DNA of 64,000 nt, taken from Levilactobacillus senmaizukei DSM 21775 = NBRC 103853 (GTDB lineage: Bacteria; Bacillota; Bacilli; Lactobacillales; Lactobacillaceae). Of this stretch, positions 1 through 7,510 are shown in pieces (position 1 is the first letter of the stretch; every line of letters begins with the position of its first letter). The notes below the pieces were generated by a model that was not told the DNA's origin, ran no database searches, and was given only the letters and a program-made list of their open reading frames with translations. The DNA lies in assembly GCF_001592085.1 (NCBI RefSeq), contig NZ_BCWD01000001.1, positions 62,001-126,000 of the forward strand. Direction: 5' to 3'. The translations under genes and the position numbers were made by a program.

Positions 1-90
1 AACATCCGTTTTGGGCAGACTCGCCTTTAAAAACTGTTGGGTACTCGAGTCTGCTAGCTCTGGATGGGATACTAAAACCAAGGTGGTCAT
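1..90 (-). CDS. NAD(P)H-dependent flavodoxin-like oxidoreductase, N-terminus only
   Basis: Only the first 30 codons lie in the window; the gene runs off the left edge. The start is the ATG at 88-90, preceded by GAGGAG about 8 bases upstream. The N-terminus (MTTLVLVSHPELADSSTQQ) has the short beta strand followed by HP and a serine-rich phosphate loop, as in flavodoxin_2 / Kef-type quinone reductases, which reduce quinones or FMN-bound substrates with NAD(P)H in the cytoplasm. Family assignment rests on this loop only. It could equally be a general-stress-protein-14 type reductase. Confidence 0.6.
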   Translation of the reverse strand, partial: MTTLVLVSHPELADSSTQQFLKASLPKTDV

Positions 91-201
91 GCCTTCAGCT
101 CCTCGTTATTTTTACGCCGTCTTCGCGTACGTACTCTCCTTCATACTTTAGCACAAACACCCTAACGACTTCATATCAAGCACTCGTTGGTTAGAAAACA
201 G

Positions 202-234
202 AAAAAGGGGTCGTAGCCATCAGCCACGACCCCC
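202..234 (-). terminator. Rho-independent terminator of the small gene at 268-417
   Basis: Read on the minus strand, a GGGGTCGT / ACGACCCC stem closes a short loop and is followed by TTTTT. It sits just downstream of the small membrane-protein gene and separates it from the oxidoreductase gene at the left edge. Confidence 0.75.
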
Positions 235-267
235 GGTAGTGAGTCAATTCACTACCGTTGACGATTG

Positions 268-417
268 TTAAATTAAGCGACCATTTGAGTCGTCATCATA
301 TTTACGTCGAGTGGCCAAGTGTTTGCTTCGCTTGCGGAAAGCCTCTCGATTGCTGACATACAATTGTCCTGCTGCGGCAACTGCGATGAGCAATAAAATA
401 ATCAAAACAGCATACAT
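268..417 (-). CDS. Small membrane protein, 49 aa, unknown function
   Basis: This 49-codon ORF starts with ATG behind a run of G (GGGGGGA, 6 bases upstream). It encodes one hydrophobic segment (residues 2-16, VLIILLLIAVAAAG) and then a basic, arginine/lysine-rich tail ending DDDSNGRLI. The layout is a single-pass protein with a cytoplasmic basic tail. A 17-base-spaced sigma-A promoter and a terminator bracket it, so it looks like a real monocistronic gene. I do not recognise a family. Confidence 0.7.
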   Translation of the reverse strand: MYAVLIILLLIAVAAAGQLYVSNREAFRKRSKHLATRRKYDDDSNGRLI

Positions 418-433
418 AACAATTCCCCCCGTC

Positions 434-481
434 AACATTAGGTTACAAGACTATTATCCTAATGTTACAGGAATATTTCAA
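434..481 (-). promoter_or_regulatory. Promoter with a 9-bp inverted repeat over the -10
   Basis: On the minus strand, TTGAAA (476-481) and GATAAT (453-458) are separated by 17 bases and drive the 49-aa gene. Inverted arms AACATTAGG (434-442) and CCTAATGTT (458-466) lie 15 bases apart, and the second arm overlaps the -10. This is the expected geometry of a repressor operator. The regulator is not identifiable from the sequence. Confidence 0.6.
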
Positions 482-533
482 GGGCTCCGACTCAATAATT
501 AGAATTTCTTGATTTTCTCATTGAATTGTTAAG

Positions 534-854
534 TTACTTACTTGTCGATCGGGATTCCTTTCTCGTTGAGGCCTTCTTCGCGGATTCCTTTCTTGACTGC
601 TCGCGAGACTCAGACTCACGCCGTTTCTTAGTCTTGCGGACCTGGTTAGACACCTGGTTGGTTGGACTAACATCCTTCTTCCCCGAGAGGTTTGCCGTTG
701 GGTAGGCTACCAGTAAGACCAGCACCGACAATCCCAAATACTTGAGATTTTGCTTACGGACACCTTGGGCCTGTGTAATTTGGAAAAAGTAGTAAATGAC
801 ACAGATCGCCGCAAAGAATACCACGACCTCTGCAATCGTATGAATAATGGCCAT
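534..854 (-). CDS. Hypothetical two-helix membrane protein with a charged tail
   Basis: The protein is 106 aa. I use the ATG at 852-854 because GGGGGA lies 6 bases upstream; an upstream in-frame ORF extension has no such site. Residues about 4-20 and 38-55 are hydrophobic (AEVVVFFAAICVIYYFF; LGLSVLVLLVAYPTA). The last 45 residues are almost entirely Lys, Arg, Ser and Glu. It is probably a membrane protein with a cytoplasmic charged tail. No family recognised. Confidence 0.6.
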   Translation of the reverse strand: MAIIHTIAEVVVFFAAICVIYYFFQITQAQGVRKQNLKYLGLSVLVLLVAYPTANLSGKKDVSPTNQVSNQVRKTKKRRESESREQSRKESAKKASTRKESRSTSK

Positions 855-942
855 TTTTACGTCCCCCCATTGGTTGTTTAATTCCACTCTACTTGAACAG
901 CATTACCCCGTCAACTAGCCACCCATTCACCCTAACAATCAA

Positions 943-971
943 TTGACACACCTTGCTTGCTTCTCTATAAT
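943..971 (+). promoter_or_regulatory. Sigma-A promoter of tRNA-Arg
   Basis: A perfect TTGACA (943-948) and perfect TATAAT (966-971) are spaced by 17 bases, 21 bases before the tRNA start. Such a consensus promoter is typical of stable RNA genes. Confidence 0.9.
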
Positions 972-992
972 TAAGGGGCTATGAGCCATTAG

Positions 993-1066
993 GTCGCAAT
1001 AGCTCAGCTGGATAGAGCAACGGTCTTCTAAACCGTAGGTCGAGGGTTCGAATCTCTCTTGCGACA
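993..1066 (+). tRNA. tRNA-Arg (anticodon TCT)
   Basis: Full cloverleaf. The acceptor stem GTCGCAA pairs with TTGCGAC, the D arm contains AGCTCAGCTGGATAGAGCA, the anticodon stem ACGGT/ACCGT closes the loop CTTCTAA with TCT at 1027-1029, and the T arm contains GGTTCGAATC. It reads AGA codons. CCA is not encoded. It stands alone between its own promoter and a terminator. Confidence 0.95.
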
Positions 1067-1087
1067 TCAATTTTAATCGTTCCAAAC

Positions 1088-1134
1088 AAAATACCCATAA
1101 CGTTGGTTTGATGCCAACGTTATGGGTATTTTTA
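1088..1134. terminator. Bidirectional terminator between tRNA-Arg and murI
   Basis: A 16-bp stem (ATACCCATAACGTTGG with its complement) has A-rich and T-rich flanks. It can terminate the tRNA transcript on the plus strand and the racemase transcript on the minus strand. Confidence 0.9.
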
Positions 1135-1161
1135 ACTTGCACTATAATGGAATCTCAATTT

Positions 1162-1953
1162 CTACAGATCGATGTGGCTGACCGTAATTGGGTAGGATAA
1201 GAACGTGCTAGCATGTTCTTCGAACGCCTTTTCGTCCCCAGTACTCAAGAACTTTTGGGTTCCCTTGTCTTGGTCGTTGTACATGTCATTGTCACCGAGA
1301 TACTTGTCAACGGCTTTAGCTGCCCCAACACCTGGGTCAACTAACGTCACGTCTGGGCCTACAGCCTTTTGAATGCTATCCCGGATAATTGGGAAGTGGG
1401 TGCATCCCATGATCATGGTGTCAACACCAGTACCATCGAATGAACTCAAAGCATCCGCAACCTTAGCTGGTGTGTCGGCATCCTTAGCATGGCCGCCTTC
1501 AACCAAGGTCACAAAGTCTGGTAACCCTTTAGAAATAACTTCTGCATCCGGTAATAACTCTTTAATCTTGCGTTCATAACGGCCGGACTTAACCGTCCCG
1601 TTAGTTGCGATAACAGCGATCTTATGGTTCTTGGTTGTTTCAACACCGAGTTCAGCACCCGCGTCGATAACCCCAATCACTGGAATGGTTAATTCTTTTT
1701 GCAGGTAATCCAATGAGGCAGCGGTTGCCGTGTTGCAACCGATAACCATCATCTTAATACCCAAGGTTTCTTCGTATTTTGCAATCCGTGTCGTTAATTG
1801 GCAAACCAGTTCTGAAGACTTTTCACCATATGGCAAATTCTTTTGATCACCAATATAAATGTAATCTTCATTAGGTAACTTCTTAAAAACTTGATCGAAA
1901 ACCGTTAATCCACCAATACCAGAATCCATAAAGCCGATAGGCCGCTTGTCCAA
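1162..1953 (-). CDS. murI: Glutamate racemase
   Basis: A cytoplasmic, cofactor-independent enzyme that converts L- to D-glutamate for peptidoglycan. The 263-aa length is normal. Visible motifs are the N-terminal FMDSGIGGLTV, the first catalytic cysteine in GCNTATAA (about residue 73) and the second in GCTHFP (about 184), with the two-domain Asp/Glu racemase layout. The start is a TTG (1951-1953) behind AGAAGG, and the N-terminus MDKRPIGFMDSG matches the family. It lies 79 bp after the GadC-like permease on the same strand, so co-transcription is likely. That is unlike the common murI context beside an NTPase gene, so it may be an additional paralogue. Confidence 0.93.
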   Translation of the reverse strand: MDKRPIGFMDSGIGGLTVFDQVFKKLPNEDYIYIGDQKNLPYGEKSSELVCQLTTRIAKYEETLGIKMMVIGCNTATAASLDYLQKELTIPVIGVIDAGAELGVETTKNHKIAVIATNGTVKSGRYERKIKELLPDAEVISKGLPDFVTLVEGGHAKDADTPAKVADALSSFDGTGVDTMIMGCTHFPIIRDSIQKAVGPDVTLVDPGVGAAKAVDKYLGDNDMYNDQDKGTQKFLSTGDEKAFEEHASTFLSYPITVSHIDL

Positions 1954-2032
1954 AAGAAAAACCTTCTTTCGTTTTCATCACATTTCACAAAAATTATTAA
2001 GTAACAACATAAACCGGTAGCTTCCGAAACGT

Positions 2033-3598
2033 CTAGTCTTCTTCAGTGGCTACCTTGGCATCGTCATCGCTAGGCTTACCAGGAGCTAATAAACGCTTCC
2101 GGTCTTCCTTAGCATCTTCGATACTGAAACCAACTTCCTTAGCCCACTTCTTACGGAAGGTGTACATGATAAATGGAATAACCAGAACAATCGTGAAGGC
2201 AATTAGCAACATCTTCGTGTAGGTATGACCTTGAGCAACCGTGTAACCAGTTGGTGCGAAGAAGGTCACGATGAAGCTAAGCAATGACAGTAGGAATCCA
2301 GAGATCCCAATCAGAATCCGCATGATGTGAGTTCTGCCGGCCAGGAAGACCCGGTGAATGTCATTGTGCTTGAATTGAAGAACCAGGTAACCAACGAACA
2401 TGGTCATGTACATAACCATGTAAATGGCAACGGTTAGCCCCATGGCCGTCCGGAAGGAAACGTTACTACTAGTCCCACCAGCACCAAAGGTCAGGTAAGC
2501 ACCCATCAGTGAAACAACGATCCCTTGAAGAATCATCAGGTTAGTTTCAATACCCCAACGGTTAGTCTTAGTGAAGATCTTAGGCATGTAACCTTGCAAA
2601 GCCGCTTCGTGCATCCCAGCGTTAGGTCCAACAACCCAACCACTGATGATTCCAAGAATCCCGATAGCGAAAAGCACACCGAGAATCGTTTGCGTTACTT
2701 GAACCATGGCTGCAGAGAACCCAAGCTTGGCAACGATGTAGCCGTATGCGTAAACCACACCAGTACTCAATTGGATCTTGTCAACTGGGATGGTCCCAGC
2801 AATTGACAAACTACCAATGATATCAGTGGCAATCGCGATAATTGCTAAGAGCATCATAGCCTTTGGGTAAACCCGTGGGTTCTTTAAGTCCTTAACGTGG
2901 GTTGCAGAACCATCGGCACCGGCGAAGGCCAGAACGAATGGAACCAAACCAACTAACGTTGCGAACTGGTAGTTCTTAGGGAAGATCGTGTGCCAGTTGA
3001 TCGTAATTAACATCTTGTTGCCTTTTGCTAAGTAGATAATAAATACCAAGAGTAAGAAGATGGTTGGCAGAGCAACACCAAGTAAGAAGCACCATTGCGC
3101 AATCTTACCAGTGGTCTTAGTCCCCCGTTGTTGAATAACAATCAAGCTCCAAAGAATTAACATTTGGAAGAAGAACCGCATAACTGGATTGTCGTTCATG
3201 AATGGGAAGCCAACGGAAATCGATAAACACCCAATGGCAAAGTACATCATGGTGTTAATCCCAACCGTGATGTGAATCCATTGATAGAAGATTGAAGCCC
3301 AACCAGGTAGGTCACCCAGCGTCGCTTTAGTCCAAGTGAAGACACCACCACGTTCCCAACCATCGATAGACGCCATTTCACCGGCGGTACGAGTAACGGG
3401 AACAAACCATAAAATACCGGCAATAAACAGGAAGAAGATGGCAACGGCACCGTTCAGGGCGAAGGCCGCAAAACCATAAGCCGTCAGAACCATGGAAATC
3501 GTCATTGAGAAAAATTGAGGTCCAGTAAGTTGATTACGCGCTTTAAGTTCGGCGCTGCTAGTCGCTTCACTGGATCCTGAGGTTTCATTATTCTTCAT
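2033..3598 (-). CDS. Amino acid permease of the glutamate:GABA antiporter (GadC-like) group
   Basis: A 521-aa integral membrane protein with about 12 hydrophobic segments, of the APC superfamily. The N-terminal half has the family's helix 1 break and EMAS..GWERGGVFTWTK segment, the middle has AFAGADGSATHVKDLKNPRVYPKA, and helix 8-9 has GPNAGMHEAALQGYMP. These are typical of GadC, tyrosine/tyramine and related exchangers. The start chosen is the ATG at 3596-3598 (MKNNETSG), with AAAGGA upstream; the upstream extension is Tyr/Phe-rich and unlikely. The downstream partner is glutamate racemase, which suggests glutamate (perhaps D-glutamate) or another acidic amino acid as substrate. That is inference. 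Confidence 0.8.
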   Translation of the reverse strand: MKNNETSGSSEATSSAELKARNQLTGPQFFSMTISMVLTAYGFAAFALNGAVAIFFLFIAGILWFVPVTRTAGEMASIDGWERGGVFTWTKATLGDLPGWASIFYQWIHITVGINTMMYFAIGCLSISVGFPFMNDNPVMRFFFQMLILWSLIVIQQRGTKTTGKIAQWCFLLGVALPTIFLLLVFIIYLAKGNKMLITINWHTIFPKNYQFATLVGLVPFVLAFAGADGSATHVKDLKNPRVYPKAMMLLAIIAIATDIIGSLSIAGTIPVDKIQLSTGVVYAYGYIVAKLGFSAAMVQVTQTILGVLFAIGILGIISGWVVGPNAGMHEAALQGYMPKIFTKTNRWGIETNLMILQGIVVSLMGAYLTFGAGGTSSNVSFRTAMGLTVAIYMVMYMTMFVGYLVLQFKHNDIHRVFLAGRTHIMRILIGISGFLLSLLSFIVTFFAPTGYTVAQGHTYTKMLLIAFTIVLVIPFIMYTFRKKWAKEVGFSIEDAKEDRKRLLAPGKPSDDDAKVATEED

Positions 3599-4271
3599 AA
3601 TTATGTCATATCCTTTATAATTGAAGTAATATCTATTAAAAATGAAGTAATAGCGCGAGTACACTTGGCCAAATGTATGTAATCTAAATTACGTGCTAAT
3701 CATAAGCCATAAATTAAAAAACGGTAATAGACATTTACTATGATGTGTCTAACTCTTTTAGGGGACGACATGGTATAGACCCAGTATTTTTTAGACCATT
3801 TTCGTATAATAATTCATGTTTTGCATTTTTCTTGTGAACAAATGTTCAATATCCAGATGTACGGCCTCAATCGTTTAACCCGTTTCTAATGTTTGTGGTC
3901 GATTAGCGAGGAGTTCTATTGAATACGTTTTCAAAACGTTGTTAGCACGGCGTTCCTAAAAAAAGTTTCCCCACTTTACTCGAGTTTATACGTTCACGAT
4001 TTTATTCATAAAACCTGACTTGGCCACGACAGGTGCAGACTAGTCGATTGAACCGTTAAACGTGATACTCAGGCTATCGCTATGATTGATTCCACGGCAT
4101 CAGCCACATGTAAGCGATACCATTGCTCAACCGGTTTATCCATGATACCTTTCCAGCCAACCTCGTTCACGACTTTTGCTGAGGTTCTGCATAATTCCTG
4201 GATAAATTAATTCAGCCCCTTGGACCTTATTTTGACGAACTTTTCCGCTTGTTAGTTGATTACAACAACTA
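3599..4271. other. 670-bp non-coding stretch with possible gene remnant and cre-like sites
   Basis: AT-rich leader and promoter region of the permease with no intact gene. On the minus strand 4069-4206 is open for 45 codons without a start (includes GWKGIMDKPVEQWYRLHVAD) and may be a decayed gene. A sequence at 4108-4122 (ATGTAAGCGATACCA) fits the catabolite-response consensus and 3919-3933 fits with one mismatch. Neither has a demonstrable promoter next to it, so both may be chance. Confidence 0.35.
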
Positions 4272-4314
4272 ACAATAAAGCACCCCATCAGCCAACCGGC
4301 TTCAACGGGATGCT
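4272..4314 (-). terminator. Terminator after the cytochrome b5-like gene
   Basis: On the minus strand AGCATCCC pairs with GGGGTGCT (one G-U pair) around an inner GCCGGTTGGC hairpin and is followed by TTTATTG. Confidence 0.65.
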
Positions 4315-4328
4315 CTTGGTCAATTTAT

Positions 4329-4568
4329 TTAGTCAGCATAGGTGCCAACGACGGGTAGATCTTTTAAAACCTTGCGACCGTGAGGCGATTGGCCATCAAT
4401 GACTTTCGTCAATTCTTGCCCTGCTAAATTACCGTGGTGTCGACCACCGGACCAGGCGGCCACCCCAGTGACATCATACACTGTGCCATCGACAGCCACG
4501 TATGCTGGTTGCCCTGCTTGACCGTCAAACTTTGCTAATTCCGATTGATTAAAGACCTTTTCACTCAT
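4329..4568 (-). CDS. Small cytochrome b5-like haem/steroid-binding domain protein
   Basis: The protein is 79 aa and consists of a single cytochrome b5-like fold. Evidence is the core AYVAVDGTVYDVTGVAAW, then GGRHHGNLAG and a second His in GQSPHG, the pattern of the short bacterial members of the family, which are cytoplasmic and whose ligand is generally not known. I start at the ATG 4566-4568, which has AGGTGG 8 bases upstream; a GTG four codons earlier overlaps that site. It is a single gene with its own terminator. Confidence 0.8.
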   Translation of the reverse strand: MSEKVFNQSELAKFDGQAGQPAYVAVDGTVYDVTGVAAWSGGRHHGNLAGQELTKVIDGQSPHGRKVLKDLPVVGTYAD

Positions 4569-4665
4569 CCAATCCACCACCTAATTTATTTATCCCCATC
4601 ATAGTGGAGATAACCAGCCAACTCAAGTATTTTGGTGGTCACCCGATAAGTAAAAATGATGACAG

Positions 4666-4701
4666 CAAAAAAGCCACCGACACACCGTCGATGGCTTTTT
4701 T
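4666..4701. terminator. Terminator after the cold-shock gene
   Basis: AAAAAGCCATCGACGG pairs with CGTCGGTGGCTTTTTT in minus-strand reading. It has A and T tracts on both sides and could act in both directions. Confidence 0.85.
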
Positions 4702-4725
4702 AAACTCGATTTAGGCTAATGTAAA

Positions 4726-4929
4726 TTAGTCGACAACCGAAACGTTAGCAGCTTGTGGGCCACGGTCGCCTTGTTCTACATCAAGGGATACGTGTTGGCC
4801 TTCTTCAAGAGTCTTGAAGCCTTCACTGTTGATAGCAGAGAAGTGAACGAAAACGTCTGAGCCGTTTTCCAAAGTGATGAAGCCGTAACCTTTATCAGCG
4901 TTGAACCATTTAACAGTACCTTGTTCCAT
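4726..4929 (-). CDS. csp: Cold-shock protein, CspA family
   Basis: A 67-aa single cold-shock domain, a cytoplasmic single-strand nucleic-acid chaperone that melts mRNA structure at low temperature and during stress. RNP1 is KGYGFITLE and RNP2 is VFVHFSAI; the N-terminus [17 protein letters not shown] and the C-terminus [11 protein letters not shown] are typical. The start has GGAGG 10 bases upstream. The promoter at 5051-5079 gives a leader of more than 110 nt, as usual for csp genes whose leaders fold in a temperature-dependent way. Confidence 0.95.
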   Translation of the reverse strand: MEQGTVKWFNADKGYGFITLENGSDVFVHFSAINSEGFKTLEEGQHVSLDVEQGDRGPQAANVSVVD

Positions 4930-5050
4930 AAGAATGAAACCTCCGTGCGCATAGCGCAATAATATTTGCATTTGAAAGCTGGGGTCAAAGGAGCCATTCT
5001 TAAAGAACGTCGAGCCTTTAAAACTTCCGAACCATAAATACATTATCCAT

Positions 5051-5079
5051 AGGATAACAGGTATTCGGCAGAATAGCAA
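5051..5079 (-). promoter_or_regulatory. Promoter of the cold-shock gene
   Basis: TTGCTA (5074-5079) and TATCCT (5051-5056) on the minus strand with 17-base spacing. Transcription would begin near 5044, about 115 nt before the csp start codon. Confidence 0.65.
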
Positions 5080-5107
5080 ATGAGTTGTTTGATTTTAGTG
5101 GCTTTTT

Positions 5108-5728
5108 TTAAGAGTTACCGATCTGCCGTGTTAACCATAACCGCGCCGCGAGTACTTCTTGCGGCGTTAATTGATGACTGCCATTGGTGACTTCTAATTT
5201 TGTTGTCCCACCGGTTTTTTTGCAAGCGGATTCAACCTGACTCACCGTACCCACACTAACCAGCGGATCACGCCGACCAGCTGAAAGCCAGGCCGCCAAG
5301 TCGGGGCGTTCCTGAATCGACGGAGCCGCCAACCAGAGCGGATGAAACAAGACGGCCGTCGTGGCCGGAATTGCGCCCGTCTGCACGCCATATGCAGCCA
5401 TAGCCGCCCCGTTAGAGTAGCCGATAACAACTAACCGTTGGCTTTCCCAGTGTTGCTCTGTGCACATCTGAAGGGCCATTCTACCGATCCATTGGGCCTC
5501 GGTCGCGACTTGTTCGGCATTGATGGCACCGGCGGCCGTTTGCCGGAAATATTGCCGCTGGGCTCCAATCCCTTGACGCCCTGCAACGGTCATCAAAGGA
5601 CTCTGTGGCGCCAAGCGTCGACCGAACGTTAATATTTCCTGATTGGTTCCACCGGTCCCCTGCAAGAGGAGTACCGGCGGCTCGGTATTGGCACCCGGCA
5701 ACCATTCAATTAAGTCATCGTCATCCAC
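5108..5728 (-). CDS. Alpha/beta hydrolase, phospholipase/carboxylesterase type
   Basis: A 206-aa cytoplasmic hydrolase. The strand-turn-helix nucleophile is the Ser in GYSNGAAM (about residue 99), the acid is the Asp in AGRRDPLVS (about 153) and the base is the His in NGSHQLTP (about 184), in the order of the carboxylesterase/YpfH-like family. An HGGG-like oxyanion loop is replaced by LLQGTGGTNQE. The start is GTG with AGGAGG 7 bases before it. It follows the 106-aa protein gene by 11 bp and closes the mutY operon. Substrate unknown. Confidence 0.8.
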   Translation of the reverse strand: MDDDDLIEWLPGANTEPPVLLLQGTGGTNQEILTFGRRLAPQSPLMTVAGRQGIGAQRQYFRQTAAGAINAEQVATEAQWIGRMALQMCTEQHWESQRLVVIGYSNGAAMAAYGVQTGAIPATTAVLFHPLWLAAPSIQERPDLAAWLSAGRRDPLVSVGTVSQVESACKKTGGTTKLEVTNGSHQLTPQEVLAARLWLTRQIGNS

Positions 5729-5739
5729 GAGCGAACCTC

Positions 5740-6060
5740 CTAACGCCGAACCACAATCTCAATTTGTTCCTTTTGCGGCGCGAAGTTTAAGCCGGAACAG
5801 GTCTCGGTGAGAATCTTTTCGTATTCGGATAAAACGTCGATCGGTAGTGGTGTGTGGCTCCGTAAGTGTTCAATTAGTTCCTTCGCCGAGGTAATTTCCT
5901 TCAGTGAGACAAACAACAACGCGTTATTAATTAAATCCCGCAACAAATCGGTCAATAATCCATTGGGTTTTCCCGCGGGATCGGTGACCACGACCTGATG
6001 ACTTTCAACTTCTTGATGATTCATGGAGACTTGTTTTAAAACGGAAAAAATTGTGGGCAT
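5740..6060 (-). CDS. Conserved small protein, possibly DUF1827
   Basis: The protein is 106 aa, soluble, and I start it at the ATG 6058-6060 behind GGAGG. Length and overall character resemble the DUF1827 proteins of lactic acid bacteria, of unknown role, but I cannot confirm the family. It lies between mutY (67 bp upstream) and the hydrolase gene (11 bp downstream) in an apparent operon. Confidence 0.6.
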   Translation of the reverse strand: MPTIFSVLKQVSMNHQEVESHQVVVTDPAGKPNGLLTDLLRDLINNALLFVSLKEITSAKELIEHLRSHTPLPIDVLSEYEKILTETCSGLNFAPQKEQIEIVVRR

Positions 6061-6127
6061 GTTGATCACTCCTCCTGAATTAATTTAATTTTAAACCAAT
6101 CATACAGCCTTTTTCACCGAACGAGAA

Positions 6128-7267
6128 CTACTTCCATTCCAATTCTTCAAAGGGATTTTGGTCCTGCAACCGTTGCAGCATCTTTTCCTGAACTTTTGGC
6201 AAGGGTAAATCCGTGATATCCCCGGGGGCAACCCATTGCCCCGGGTAAAATTGCAGGTCGGAAATGGTTTGTAAGTTGGCCGTTAATAATTTCACCTGCC
6301 ACCGTTGATGCGTATAGGTTTGACTCACTGGGCGGCCACCTAGCGGCTGTAAATCAAGATCCAACTGAATGTCTTTTTGCCAGCGCCGCGTCATTTCGGT
6401 AATATCCGTTGTCACTGTCGGCGCAACCTCCGCCTCGTCCTCCCGAAGGTCGGCCTGTAAGACCAATGGAAAAGTCCAGTAACCACTCAACATTTCCTGT
6501 TCCCCGCGTTGGACCATGAGATACCCCGCTGGTGAATGGATAATCAAGCCATAATACGGCATTAATTTTGGCCGTGGTGCCTTGGTTTTGACGGGGAAGT
6601 CTGCCACCCGATTTGCTTGGTACGAAGCATCAAAGTCCCTAACCGGTGAATGGGCGGGATCGGAATTCTTGGCCGTCATATAACTTGACCCCAGATCCAT
6701 AATCGCCTGGTTAAAGGCTCCCGGCCGTTCGGGATCCACGATTGGCTGAATAATGTTTTCAAATCGTTGACGGGTCCGCGGTTTAGCGATGTCATCGTCA
6801 ATCATTAGGAGTCGGGCGAAGACGCGAAAGGCATTGCCATCGACGGCCGGTACCACTTCACCAAAGGCAATGCTGGCAATCGCCCCGGCCGTGTAAGGTC
6901 CCACGCCGATTAAGTCTGCCAGTCCCGCGGCGGTCCGGGGCCATTGTCCATGATAGTCCGTCACAATCTGTTGGGCGGCACGCTGGAGGTTACGAGCACG
7001 CGAATAATAACCCAGCCCCTGCCAAGCCTTCAATAGGTCGGGCTCCGGAGCCGCCGCTAAGGCCGCCACCGTGGGAAAGATTGCCATGAAGTTTTGATAA
7101 TACGGAATCACCGTCTGGACTTGTGTCTGCTGTAGCATGACTTCACTCACCCATACATGGTAGGGATCGTGATCGCGTCGCCAGGGTAAATCCCGACCTT
7201 CGTGGTCATACCAGGTCAATAGTGCCCGGCGAAAAGCTTGAATAGTGGCCGGTGTCCACTCTTCCAT
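6128..7267 (-). CDS. mutY: Adenine DNA glycosylase MutY without iron-sulfur cluster ligands
   Basis: Removes adenine mispaired with 8-oxoguanine. The 379-aa protein has the N-terminal catalytic domain (RDLPWR, catalytic Glu42 in SEVMLQQTQ), helix-hairpin-helix LIGVGPYTAGAIAS (about 119-132), catalytic Asp143 in AVDGN, and a C-terminal NUDIX-like 8-oxoG recognition domain (from about 235). The four cysteines that hold the [4Fe-4S] cluster in canonical MutY fall at Met197, Pro204, Ser207 and Asp213, so the cluster must be absent. I start at MEEWTPATIQAF (AAGGA 9 bases upstream), which matches related proteins. Other in-frame ATGs upstream are possible. Confidence 0.92.
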   Translation of the reverse strand: MEEWTPATIQAFRRALLTWYDHEGRDLPWRRDHDPYHVWVSEVMLQQTQVQTVIPYYQNFMAIFPTVAALAAAPEPDLLKAWQGLGYYSRARNLQRAAQQIVTDYHGQWPRTAAGLADLIGVGPYTAGAIASIAFGEVVPAVDGNAFRVFARLLMIDDDIAKPRTRQRFENIIQPIVDPERPGAFNQAIMDLGSSYMTAKNSDPAHSPVRDFDASYQANRVADFPVKTKAPRPKLMPYYGLIIHSPAGYLMVQRGEQEMLSGYWTFPLVLQADLREDEAEVAPTVTTDITEMTRRWQKDIQLDLDLQPLGGRPVSQTYTHQRWQVKLLTANLQTISDLQFYPGQWVAPGDITDLPLPKVQEKMLQRLQDQNPFEELEWK

Positions 7268-7343
7268 TGAATCCCATCCTTCCATCGTTTTCCCCATTCT
7301 AGCCAATTCTGACCGTGACGACAAGTGCGACCATAAATGGGGC

Positions 7344-7372
7344 TTGACGCCACCTCAGGACTCACCTATTAT
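7344..7372 (+). promoter_or_regulatory. Promoter of the first OppA-like gene
   Basis: TTGACG (7344-7349) and TATTAT (7367-7372) with 17-base spacing. It gives a leader of about 130 nt, in which TGAACAAT (7389-7396) could pair with ATTGTTCA (7471-7478). Confidence 0.6.
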
Positions 7373-7510
7373 CGAGAAAGATAACCCATTGAACAATCGG
7401 GTGTTGCGGGCCATCACGCCACGTTCAGCAGCACCAACTAACCGCGCTACCTGCTAGCAGCCATCGGCTAATTGTTCAGGGACATGCGTTAACCTATCGG
7501 AGGATTAATT

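Noticed and set aside
939-1142. 67-codon minus-strand ORF over tRNA-Arg
   Set aside because: It is the complement of a tRNA and a terminator.
3919-4122. cre-like sequences upstream of the permease gene
   Set aside because: No promoter in the right place next to them; one has a mismatch, so they are not listed as regulatory sites.
4069-4206. Open frame without start codon in the gap before the permease
   Set aside because: 45 codons only, no start or ribosome site and no recognised family. Kept only as a remark in the intergenic entry.
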